A stretch of 16,768 nt of DNA from positions 47,772 to 64,539 of the forward strand of contig DGHX01000167.1 in the NCBI GenBank assembly GCA_002392835.1, in the 5' to 3' direction. The notes under the pieces were generated by a model that was not told the origin of the DNA, searched no databases, and saw nothing but the letters and a program-made list of their open reading frames with translations. This document shows, piece by piece, positions 10,314-16,739 of the stretch (its first letter is position 1; each line of letters begins with the position of its first letter). Source of the DNA: Prevotella sp. UBA3837. GTDB taxonomy: Bacteria; Bacteroidota; Bacteroidia; Bacteroidales; Bacteroidaceae. The position numbers and the translations under genes are program-made.

Positions 10314-10361
10314 CAAGCAAAGTTTGCAAAAGTTATTGAACTATAAACAATTAAAAACAAA

Positions 10362-13300
10362 ATGATGAACAAAACCATTGGTATCTTACGCGCCCCAGTC
10401 CTGCAGGCTTGCTGCCGTAGGGGCGCAAGAATCCAGCGGGCGGCAATGCTGCTCGCAGTGATGCTCACCATGACGGCGCAGACGGCGTGGGCTGACACCT
10501 GGCCGGCATACATCACCGACGTCGTCCTCGCCGGAGGAACCGAAACAGAAGCCCAAAGCGTCAAGAATTCCACCGCCTACAGCGGCTACACCTGGTGTAG
10601 CACAAGCCTGAACGATGGCACAAGCGGTGACGTCATTTACATCGGCTACAAGAAGTCGAGTAGTCCCGCCTACATCAACGGCGGCTACATCACCGACTTC
10701 ATCATCATTGACGCCGGCACAGGCACCGAAGGCCATAATCCACCTTATTCCCTTACTTTCCAAGGACGCACTTATTACCGTTGTCCCGCCGCTGGTGGTG
10801 ATTATTTTGTGAATTCAAATCACGGTAACCTGACGAGCCAAGCCGCCAATGGATGGAATATGTATCTCTACTACACCAAGGAAAATTTCAGCGACAAGCG
10901 TGCCGTCGACGGCATTAGCATCTACAGCGTCGGTGACATCAACGAGCACAAGTCGGGGGCCATCAACTGTTATTACAAAGACGGCTCACTACATGAGGCG
11001 GAAATATCCCTGAACAAGGGTGTCAGCAAAACGCCCTACGTCTACATGCACATCAACACCGTCACGAAGACCAACCGCCCGTTGACTGACCCCGTGATGG
11101 CCAGCGGACTCGTCTATAACGGCAGTGAGCAGGTGCTCGTCGCCAGTATGGGCACCACCTACGACAACACCTACAAAATGTGTTTCCGGCAAATCGACGG
11201 GAATCAGTATTTCTACGTAGGCACGTATCTATTCACCAAAGCCACCAATGCCGGTACATACAATGTGGAATACAAAGCCAGCTCCAACACCTACGGCAAC
11301 GAGTCAGCGACGAAGACCCACCAGGTCACCATCGCCAAGTCGCCCAACAACGGCGTCACCGTGTCGTGTGCCGATGTCGTTGATGGCAACGCGCCAGCCC
11401 CCCATCTCGGTTCGAACCTGAGCACGGGGGCGGTCACCTATCAATACAGCACGACGCAGAACGGCACGTACACTACCACCGTGCCCACTGACTTCGGAAA
11501 ATATTGGGTGAAGGCCACCATTGCCGGCGACGACAACTGCTACGCATATACCACGGCGGCTGTCAGCTTCTGGATTCTGTCAGATGCCAACGACCTGTGG
11601 AACATTAGGGGCGGTGCGAACGGCACCGTGGACCATCCCATCGTCATCAGCACTCCCAGCCAGCTCGACCTGCTGGCCAAGAAGGTGAACGGCACCGACG
11701 GCTACACCGCTAACAACTACAGCGGCAAGTACTTCGAGCTGGGCGCCGACATCACGTATGACGGCACAGAGAACAACTACACGCCCATCGGTAGCGACGG
11801 CACGGAATTCGGCGGACACTTCGACGGCAAGGGCCACACCGTGAGCGGCATCAACATCAATTTGCCGATCAATAGTTACATCGGACTTTTCGGTAAATCC
11901 ATTGAATCCACCACCATCCAGAACCTGACGCTTGACAACAGCCGAATTGCAGGATATAGCTATTGTGGCGGCATCGTCGGCTTTAACAGTGGCGGCACTG
12001 TCGAGAACTGCCACGTAACATCCAGCGTCACCATTCTTGCTCCTGGTTCTGCAGCTAATTTCCACGGCGGCATCGTCGGACGTAACGACAGCGGCATCGT
12101 CAGGGGATGTACCAGTGCCGCCACCCTCGAATATTCTGGATCATCACATTCGTACTACGGCGGCATCGCGGGTTGCAACCACACCAGCGGCACCATCCGT
12201 GACTGCCTCGTCTATGGCGGCTCCGTCAGCGGCACGTTTCGTGTCGGTGCCGTGGTGGGCTATAATTCCGGCACCCTGACCAATAACCACTACACGGGCG
12301 TCATGCTGAAAGGCAGCGAGGCTAAGCTGAACGCAGGCGTAGGAGGCGACGGCAGCCAGGACGGCACCAGCTACATCTGCGCCATCATCCCCTACGAGGG
12401 CGTGATGCTCAGCATCCCCTCCGTCAGTGCCACGACCGAGTATCCGTACGACGGACTGAAGATATACCCCACCGGCATGACCTACAAGGGGCAGTACTAC
12501 AACTATTATTATTACGCCGATGCCGGCATCTCCGGCGACGTGACCTTCACCGCCACCTACAGCGGCAGCGTGCCGGAGGACTATGCGCTCGGTGGCTTCG
12601 GCAGTACAAGTAGTGCTAACAATAAAGATGTAGCGATGGAATGGGCGGCCACCGGCAGCAGCGCCACCTGCATGCTCTGTACCGACCAAGCCCACACCTA
12701 CTACATCGCCCCCACCTTCCGTTATGCCAACTGGGGCACTGGTGACGGCACGCAGGGTAATCCCTACATCATCACCAACGTGCGCGGCATGAACAAGTTG
12801 GCTACCGACGTGAACAGCGGAGAAGGCAACCTCGGCGGCAAATACTTCGAGCTGGGCGCCGACATCACGTATGACGGCACAGAGAACAACTACACGGTTA
12901 TAGGTACCCGCGACCACAAGTCCTCCGTCAATTTCGACGGCAAGGGCCACACCATCAGCGGCATCAATATCAATACCAGCAGTATGTATCAGGGCGTCTT
13001 CGGCTATGCAGCAGATTGCACCATACAGAACCTGACGCTTGCCAACAGCACCATCACTAATGGTGGATACAGTGGCGGCATCTTCGGCCGGGGCGATGGT
13101 GTCACCGTCAGCAACTGCCACGTAGCCAATACGGTTACCATGCATGCAAATGGAACTATGTTCGGCGGCATCGGCGGCTTTGCCTATAACAACACCATCA
13201 TAGGATGTACCAGTGCCGCCAAGCTCTCATTTAAAACGAACCAATATAATGGCGGCATCATGGGCGGAATGAGCGGAAGCACCATCAAAGACTGCCTGTA

Positions 13301-14414
13301 TCTCGGTCCGAAATACGACACAACGAGGAATGGCGCTATTCTGGGCTCCGAAGGATATGGTTCCACCATAACCAACTGTTACCACACCATCTACGGCATG
13401 GGCGCCGTTGAAGGCAGCGACCGGGATGGCGCACGCTTCGCCGTGGCCACCGGCACGAAGCCCGAGGGTGCAAGCGCGACAGCCACCGCTACCTACGGCA
13501 CCGGCTCATATACAGGCATTACGGTCTTTGGCAATGTGCTTTATTACGACGGCAAGTACTACTGGCACGACGAGAACCTTATGGAACTTGCAGACCGTAA
13601 CGAAGATAACGGCCCCATCATCGCCGACAACGAGGGCCAGACGTTCAACGTGGTGCTGAAAGACCGCACGCTCTACAAGGACGGCAAGTGGAACATCATC
13701 TGCCTGCCCTTCGATGTAGATATGACCGACCCCAACGGCCCGCTCTACGGCGCCACCTACTGCACCGTGAGCGGCGCCAGCATCGAGGGCACCACGCTCA
13801 ACCTCACCTTCGCAGAGAAACAGCTTGATTGGCACGCAGACAACACCCTCAAGGCCGGCGTACCCTACATCATCAAGTGGGAAAAGGCTGCCGACTACGT
13901 GGACGACGACGCCCACAATATCGTCAACCCCGTGTTCACCAATGTGAATCTGGTAAAAGTTGGCGGTGGCTATTGGACCGAAGACGATTCCTTCACTTTC
14001 ATGGGCACCTACAATGCCCTGCCTGACATCACGACAAGTACGATGTCCGGCTTCGACGTGCTGCTCTTGGGTGCCGACAACACGCTGCACTATGCCGGCA
14101 GCGGTGCCTCGCTGGGTGCCTGCCGCGCCTACTTCCTCGTGAAGAAGACCGGCGGGAGTAGCGACGTTACCGGCGACGGAGCGGTGACCATTGCCGACGT
14201 GGCCCGGATCATCGACAAGGTGAAGGGTAGCCAGTCGTCTGCCGATGCCGACGCCGACGTTACCGGCGACGGGCTTGTGGACATGGCCGACGTGCTGATG
14301 CTGAAGGACCTCATCATCGGCAAGCAGTCCGCACAGCCGGTGACCACCATCACCACCAACCTGGGCGACGACACGCTGACCCTCGGCGGCGTCACCACAG
14401 GCTACGTAAGGTAA
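10362..14414 (+). CDS. Large exported protein with Ig-like, GLUG and dockerin-like domains
   Basis: This is a 1350-residue probable surface or secreted protein. A long Arg-rich n-region leads to AAMLLAVMLTMTAQTAWA, with cleavage near residue 45. Residues about 46-230 form a beta-rich head. About 240-405 hold two Ig-like segments (GLVYNGSEQ...AGTYNVEY and a GKYWVKATI strand). Two GLUG blocks follow (about 409-647 and 790-1012), each with five GGIVG-type units in the same order. A beta module (about 1045-1265) contains KWNIICLPFDVDM and AGVPYIIKW, typical of Prevotella surface proteins. The dockerin-like pair DVTGDGAVTIAD (1268 on) and DVTGDGLVDMAD (1299 on) precedes a short tail. GLUG repeats occur in bacterial adhesins; binding here is inferred, with no visible catalytic site. 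It has its own promoter and terminator and is monocistronic. Confidence 0.88.
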   Translation: MMNKTIGILRAPVLQACCRRGARIQRAAMLLAVMLTMTAQTAWADTWPAYITDVVLAGGTETEAQSVKNSTAYSGYTWCSTSLNDGTSGDVIYIGYKKSSSPAYINGGYITDFIIIDAGTGTEGHNPPYSLTFQGRTYYRCPAAGGDYFVNSNHGNLTSQAANGWNMYLYYTKENFSDKRAVDGISIYSVGDINEHKSGAINCYYKDGSLHEAEISLNKGVSKTPYVYMHINTVTKTNRPLTDPVMASGLVYNGSEQVLVASMGTTYDNTYKMCFRQIDGNQYFYVGTYLFTKATNAGTYNVEYKASSNTYGNESATKTHQVTIAKSPNNGVTVSCADVVDGNAPAPHLGSNLSTGAVTYQYSTTQNGTYTTTVPTDFGKYWVKATIAGDDNCYAYTTAAVSFWILSDANDLWNIRGGANGTVDHPIVISTPSQLDLLAKKVNGTDGYTANNYSGKYFELGADITYDGTENNYTPIGSDGTEFGGHFDGKGHTVSGININLPINSYIGLFGKSIESTTIQNLTLDNSRIAGYSYCGGIVGFNSGGTVENCHVTSSVTILAPGSAANFHGGIVGRNDSGIVRGCTSAATLEYSGSSHSYYGGIAGCNHTSGTIRDCLVYGGSVSGTFRVGAVVGYNSGTLTNNHYTGVMLKGSEAKLNAGVGGDGSQDGTSYICAIIPYEGVMLSIPSVSATTEYPYDGLKIYPTGMTYKGQYYNYYYYADAGISGDVTFTATYSGSVPEDYALGGFGSTSSANNKDVAMEWAATGSSATCMLCTDQAHTYYIAPTFRYANWGTGDGTQGNPYIITNVRGMNKLATDVNSGEGNLGGKYFELGADITYDGTENNYTVIGTRDHKSSVNFDGKGHTISGININTSSMYQGVFGYAADCTIQNLTLANSTITNGGYSGGIFGRGDGVTVSNCHVANTVTMHANGTMFGGIGGFAYNNTIIGCTSAAKLSFKTNQYNGGIMGGMSGSTIKDCLYLGPKYDTTRNGAILGSEGYGSTITNCYHTIYGMGAVEGSDRDGARFAVATGTKPEGASATATATYGTGSYTGITVFGNVLYYDGKYYWHDENLMELADRNEDNGPIIADNEGQTFNVVLKDRTLYKDGKWNIICLPFDVDMTDPNGPLYGATYCTVSGASIEGTTLNLTFAEKQLDWHADNTLKAGVPYIIKWEKAADYVDDDAHNIVNPVFTNVNLVKVGGGYWTEDDSFTFMGTYNALPDITTSTMSGFDVLLLGADNTLHYAGSGASLGACRAYFLVKKTGGSSDVTGDGAVTIADVARIIDKVKGSQSSADADADVTGDGLVDMADVLMLKDLIIGKQSAQPVTTITTNLGDDTLTLGGVTTGYVR
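10390..10426 (+). repeat. Hairpin inside the first codons of the surface protein gene
   Basis: GCGCCCC (10390-10396) and GGGGCGC (10420-10426) form a perfect 7-bp stem. GCAG/CTGC inside could form a second stem around GCTTG. It starts 28 bases after the start codon, in the n-region codons, where mRNA structure can affect initiation. Confidence 0.6.
11730..12896 (+). repeat. Duplicated segment inside the surface protein gene (identical 54-bp copies at 11730-11783 and 12843-12896)
   Basis: The 54 bases encoding YFELGADITYDGTENNYT are identical at the two sites, 1113 bp apart. Flanking segments are also close: DFDGKGHT-type, IQNLTL-type and GCTSAA-type stretches recur in the same order with few base changes. 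Identity down to third codon positions points to recent duplication or gene conversion between the two GLUG blocks. Confidence 0.9.
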
Positions 14415-14450
14415 GCAGCCGCGGCAGGACGCAGGCACCGCCCTGCACAG

Positions 14451-14497
14451 AAACACTTGCGGCCCGCACGTTCTCCTGTGCGGGCCGCAAGTGTTTT
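14451..14497 (+). terminator. Terminator hairpin of the surface protein gene
   Basis: A perfect 19-bp inverted repeat (14451-14469 and 14478-14496) surrounds an 8-base loop and ends in TTTT. It lies 36 bases after the stop codon. The right arm is also the start of the first 34-bp tandem repeat. Confidence 0.8.
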
Positions 14498-14636
14498 CGT
14501 GTGGGTCTTTCGTGTGGGGCGCAAGTGTTTTCGTGTGGGTCTCTCGTGTGGGCTGTAAGTGTTTTCGTGTGGGTCTTTCGTGTGGGCCGCAAGTGTTTTC
14601 GTGTGGGTCTTTCGTGCGGGCTGTAACTTGTTCGGG
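14485..14636. repeat. 34-bp tandem repeat array (four full copies plus a partial)
   Basis: Full units lie at 14485-14518, 14519-14552, 14553-14586 and 14587-14620, with a decayed partial copy after that. Each unit holds two TTTCGTGTGGG-type sub-repeats and a variable 6-base head: CCGCAA, GCGCAA, CTGTAA, CCGCAA, then CTGTAA in the partial copy. Otherwise the units differ at only one or two positions. Copy one begins within the right arm of the terminator. No frame across it looks like a real gene. Confidence 0.92.
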
Positions 14637-14653
14637 CTGCACGGCCGAAACAG

Positions 14654-14821
14654 CCCCGAAGGGGCGTCAGAACACAGCCGGGGGTGTAACCCCCGGAAAG
14701 GGGCGGCGCAGCGAAGCCCTGAAGGGGCGACGGAATACAGCCGGGGGTGTGAACCCCCGGAAAGGGGCGGCGCAGCGAAGCCCTGAAGGGGCGACGGAAT
14801 ACAGACGGGGGTGAACCCCCG
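14654..14821. repeat. 63-64-bp palindrome-containing tandem repeats (two full, one partial)
   Basis: Units start at 14654, 14717 and 14781. Each holds two palindromes: CCCTGAAGGGG (or CCCCGAAGGGG) and a longer CCGGGGGTGT..AACCCCCGG. The last copy ends in ACGGGGGT-GA-ACCCCCGT, a perfect 8-bp inverted repeat. From memory, GC-rich repeats of this style are scattered through Prevotella and Bacteroides genomes and give spurious frames with peptides like SPEGAT. The array is REP-like, with no transposase nearby. Confidence 0.9.
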
Positions 14822-14825
14822 TTAA

Positions 14826-14879
14826 CGTGCTAATGCTTTCATCCAGAGAATAAGGGAACTGTTAGAAGATAATAAATAG
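14826..14879 (+). pseudogene. Possible 3' remnant of a lost gene (17 codons to a TAG)
   Basis: Directly after the palindromic repeats, one frame reads RANAFIQRIRELLEDNK and then TAG, an amphipathic helix-like tail. A terminator hairpin follows 25 bases later. A protein-like tail, stop and terminator without a gene body suggests the upstream part was replaced by the repeats. Seventeen codons are too few for an identification, so chance remains a real alternative. Confidence 0.25.
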
Positions 14880-14904
14880 CAGCCGGATAGACCATGTCCC
14901 TGAG

Positions 14905-14934
14905 AGTCACCCGCCACATGCGAGGTGACTTTTT
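14905..14934 (+). terminator. Intrinsic terminator
   Basis: AGTCACC (14905-14911) pairs with GGTGACT (14924-14930), with CGC/GCG inside around a CACAT loop, followed by TTTT. There is no intact gene just upstream; it may belong to the 14826-14879 remnant, or act as a second stop for transcripts from the surface protein gene. Confidence 0.7.
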
Positions 14935-15018
14935 CCTGTTATGCCCACCACATTTCAGCCATTACTGCCCACTTTTTGGCTAAAAACACATAAAAAGAAG
15001 CATTTTTTTTTATAAAGC

Positions 15019-15050
15019 TTTGGACGAACGAATTATTTTGAGTAATTTTG
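15019..15050 (+). promoter_or_regulatory. Strong Bacteroidota-type promoter for the structured RNA
   Basis: TTTG at 15019-15022, a 20-base spacer, then TAATTTTG at 15043-15050: both elements and the spacing match the phylum consensus. Transcription would start near 15056. It is preceded by an AT-rich stretch with a T9 run. The nearest credible protein start downstream is over 400 bases away. Confidence 0.8.
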
Positions 15051-15055
15051 TACCT

Positions 15056-15396
15056 GCAAACTCGCGCCACGCTGAATCCTTTATAGAAGGATTGGAGTGG
15101 AATTTGGAGGGAGCAACTACATATTGAGAAAGTGTTTGCTAACGCTTTGACTTTGTCCTTTTGAACCTGAGAAATTCAAACCTGTAAACAAAGACATTGC
15201 AGAGGTAGGCACTGCGGGTAGGTATATGATACACCGTCCCGTCAGCGTGCGGAGGATCGTGTATCCTCAAGCACGCTTTACGGGCGTAACATATATGCCA
15301 ACGGCGCGGGTGTCAGAGTCTGTTTGTTTTTTACAGTGGTTTTCTCAGGACCAAAAAGGAGAGCGAGCAGAGGCAAGATGCCCCGCTTTCTTTTTT
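15056..15396 (+). ncRNA. Structured RNA of about 275-340 nt, unidentified (small RNA or leader)
   Basis: Between a consensus promoter and terminators the strand can fold into ordered stems. (a) CCAC/GTGG plus AATCCTT/AAGGATT closes 15067-15100. (b) AAAGTG/CGCTTT forms at 15129-15148. (c) TTTGAA/TTCAAA forms at 15160-15180. (d) A long rod at 15186-15325 is closed by AAACA..GAC with GTCTGTTT and runs through GGTATATG/ATATATGCC, CCCGT/ACGGG, GCGTGC/GCACGC and GAGGAT/ATCCTC to a CGTGT loop. The rod is followed directly by T6 (15327-15332), and a second terminator lies at 15353-15396. A long rod with internal bulges recalls 6S RNA, but I see no decisive motif, and a leader for the next gene is equally possible. 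From memory, unverified, the frame through it (TYMPTARVSESV) recurs as a spurious small protein in Bacteroidota, which would indicate a conserved RNA. Confidence 0.65.
15353..15396 (+). terminator. Intrinsic terminator at the end of the structured RNA
   Basis: AAAAAGGAGAGCG (15353-15365) pairs with CGCTTTCTTTTTT (15384-15396) over 13 positions including two G-U pairs. GGCA/TGCC forms inside the loop. The T6 run is part of the 3' arm. It ends 71 bases before the next start codon, so it either ends a separate RNA or acts as an attenuator for the gene at 15468. Confidence 0.75.
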
Positions 15397-15467
15397 GTGG
15401 TTTGCAACTTAATTAAATTAACATGCCTGCATCTGGGTGTCTAACGGGCATAACTTTTCAAAACAAA

Positions 15468-15962
15468 ATGAAAAAGTTATTTTTAAGTCTGTTTCTGTGC
15501 CTGATGTCAATGGCTACATTCGCACAGAAGGAGGTAACGGTAAAGGCAGGTACACTTGTTCCGTTACAAATTCTCAATCCTACGAAAGCAGCTGATGTCA
15601 ACGAAGGGCAGAAAGTAGCTTTCCGAGTCTCTCGCGACATCAATGTCGATGGTGTCACTGCCATTCCTTATGGTACGACGGTGAATGGCACGGTGTACGA
15701 AGCTAAGAAATCTTCTTGGTGGGGAACTAAAGGCCGTCTTGGAATCAAAATCTCAGAAATGTACGGTCCTAATGGTGAGATGATTCCTCTGACGAATGGT
15801 AATGTCTATGTGACTGGAAAGAATCGTACGGCATTGTCTGTTGTTCTCTTTGCCTTAGTGATTTGGCCAGCCTGTTTTATCTGTGGCTCAAAGGCTGAAA
15901 TTCCCGCAGGCTATGAGGTGCAGGCCAATGTGGCAGCTAATACTTTGGTGAAAGTGAATTAA
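15468..15962 (+). CDS. Small exported beta-rich protein of unknown function
   Basis: The protein has 164 residues. MKKLFLSLFLCLMSMATFAQ is a clear signal peptide with likely cleavage after TFA or FAQ, which fixes the start at 15468 instead of an upstream ATG at 15423. The mature part begins VTVKAGTLVPLQIL and runs through alternating strands (VAFRVSRDINVDGVTAIPYGT, GRLGIKISEM, IPLTNGNVYVTG). A hydrophobic stretch, ALSVVLFALVIWPACFICG, near residues 122-140 may be a membrane segment, with more strands after it. The AGT...VDG..IPYGT pattern recalls small beta-barrel domains with a TrbI/VirB10-like look, but I cannot name a family. Base composition is clearly more AT-rich than in the genes to the left. 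An A-rich leader precedes it, it lies just after the structured RNA, and it has its own terminator. Confidence 0.85.
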   Translation: MKKLFLSLFLCLMSMATFAQKEVTVKAGTLVPLQILNPTKAADVNEGQKVAFRVSRDINVDGVTAIPYGTTVNGTVYEAKKSSWWGTKGRLGIKISEMYGPNGEMIPLTNGNVYVTGKNRTALSVVLFALVIWPACFICGSKAEIPAGYEVQANVAANTLVKVN

Positions 15963-15971
15963 AGCACAAGC

Positions 15972-16021
15972 AGAGCGGGAACCCTTGTCGGCATCCGTCG
16001 GCCTCGGTTCCCGCTCTTTGT
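15972..16021 (+). terminator. Terminator of the small exported protein gene
   Basis: AGAGCGGGAACC (15972-15983) and GGTTCCCGCTCT (16006-16017) form a perfect 12-bp stem, followed by TTGTTTC. It starts 9 bases after the stop codon. The minus-strand side lacks a good T-run, so it mainly serves the plus-strand gene. Confidence 0.85.
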
Positions 16022-16035
16022 TTCTCCACTTCTTT

Positions 16036-16455
16036 CTATAAGTACATCCGTTTAAACTCTGCAAGCGTCAATATTTGGCAATGGCCAAACTGATGCAAAT
16101 CGGTGAGATCTTTATCCCCTGTGACAAGAATGTCGGCATCGGCGACACGGGCCAACTCTAACAAATAGTCATCTTTCGGGTCTCGGCATCGGGCGGGGAT
16201 GTCGCCCAAAGGATAGTCCTCGCTGCGAGCACGAAGAAACGCAAGCAGCCGCTCACGGGCCTCAGGTGCAAAATAGGGGGCAAACTTTGGACGGGATGCT
16301 ACGGCCATTATCTCCTGCTGAAGTATATCGGTCATGACAATGCTCACCGTGCCGTCGGTCAGGATTCTGCGGATGGCAGGTGAGGCTTTCAGTCCGATAA
16401 GGAACGAAATCCACAGGTTGGTGTCGATGATGACTTTAACGTGTCTGTCGGGCAT
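16036..16455 (-). CDS. PIN-domain toxin of a toxin-antitoxin pair
   Basis: The protein has 139 residues. PIN domains are Mg-dependent RNases; in toxin-antitoxin pairs they cut RNA when the antitoxin is lost. The acidic residues are in the usual order: Asp11 in VIIDTNLW, Glu48 in ILQQEIM, Asp95/Asp96 in RDPKDDYLLELA, and Asp114 and Asp116 in VTGDKDL. This pattern fits the COG1569-type PIN family annotated as putative toxins. The site looks intact and the length is normal. The gene starts 20 bp inside the upstream antitoxin gene, so it is translated from the same mRNA. The RNA target cannot be inferred. Confidence 0.9.
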   Translation of the reverse strand: MPDRHVKVIIDTNLWISFLIGLKASPAIRRILTDGTVSIVMTDILQQEIMAVASRPKFAPYFAPEARERLLAFLRARSEDYPLGDIPARCRDPKDDYLLELARVADADILVTGDKDLTDLHQFGHCQILTLAEFKRMYL

Positions 16456-16684
16456 CGTAGAGTTTCTCTCTTACAAGTTCGCACTCACGGTCAACTTCCT
16501 CTTGCGAAATCTGGTCGGTGTTGAACATCGAGAGCAGTTCGTCCACCTCGGCTTCAAACACGCGGGGCTTCTCTGAAACGCGAGAGTGCGTTTCCTCCTT
16601 GCGGAATGTCCACCCCATCGAGCGGAGCATCTGCTCGAACCAGCCCACCTGTCCTGAGGGAATCTGTACGGTCATTGTTGTCAT
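16436..16684 (-). CDS. Antitoxin partner of the PIN toxin
   Basis: This is an 82-residue acidic protein. Its N-terminus, MTTMTVQIPSGQVGWFEQML, resembles short antitoxins found beside PIN toxins. The second half is highly charged and likely helical (EAEVDELLSMF, SQEEVDRECELVREKLYDA), suited to wrapping the toxin. The start at 16684 is supported by AAAGGATAG about 6 bases upstream. A second ATG three codons in is possible. It precedes and overlaps the toxin by 20 bp, the usual antitoxin-first order. The role is inferred mainly from context. Family assignment is uncertain. Confidence 0.75.
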   Translation of the reverse strand: MTTMTVQIPSGQVGWFEQMLRSMGWTFRKEETHSRVSEKPRVFEAEVDELLSMFNTDQISQEEVDRECELVREKLYDARQTR

Positions 16685-16705
16685 ATGTCTATCCTTTCTG
16701 TATTT

Positions 16706-16739
16706 ATTAAGTAACCGTTAAAAAAAAACTTGGTACAAA
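16706..16739 (-). promoter_or_regulatory. Weak promoter candidate for the toxin-antitoxin operon
   Basis: On the minus strand, TTTG (16739-16736) is followed after 22 bases by TACTTAAT (16713-16706), a partial match to TAnnTTTG. The spacer contains a T9 run. It lies 22 bases before the antitoxin start. The match is imperfect. Confidence 0.3.

Noticed and set aside
12144..13145. Long minus-strand frame opposite the surface protein gene
   Set aside because: It is an Ala/Val/Asp-rich shadow of the GLUG codons with no motifs of its own.
14163..14350. Evidence for a cellulosome
   Set aside because: A dockerin-like pair alone is not enough: no cohesin, scaffoldin or glycoside hydrolase is in the window, and such pairs occur on many non-cellulosomal Bacteroidota proteins.
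14485..14636. CRISPR array
   Set aside because: The 34-bp units are directly adjacent with no unique spacers, and no cas gene is in the window.
14491..14814. Protein gene across the repeat arrays
   Set aside because: The frame consists only of repeat translations (VWVSRVGC-type and SPEGAT-type peptides) and overlaps a terminator.
15150..15190. TPP riboswitch, because of the TTTGAACCTGA string
   Set aside because: The upstream CTGAGA element and the rest of the thiamine-box core are missing, and the string is part of a simple 6-bp hairpin.
15226..15444. Small protein gene of 72 codons
   Set aside because: It runs through the rod and terminator stems of the structured RNA, has no ribosome site or domain, and fits a spurious frame over a conserved RNA.
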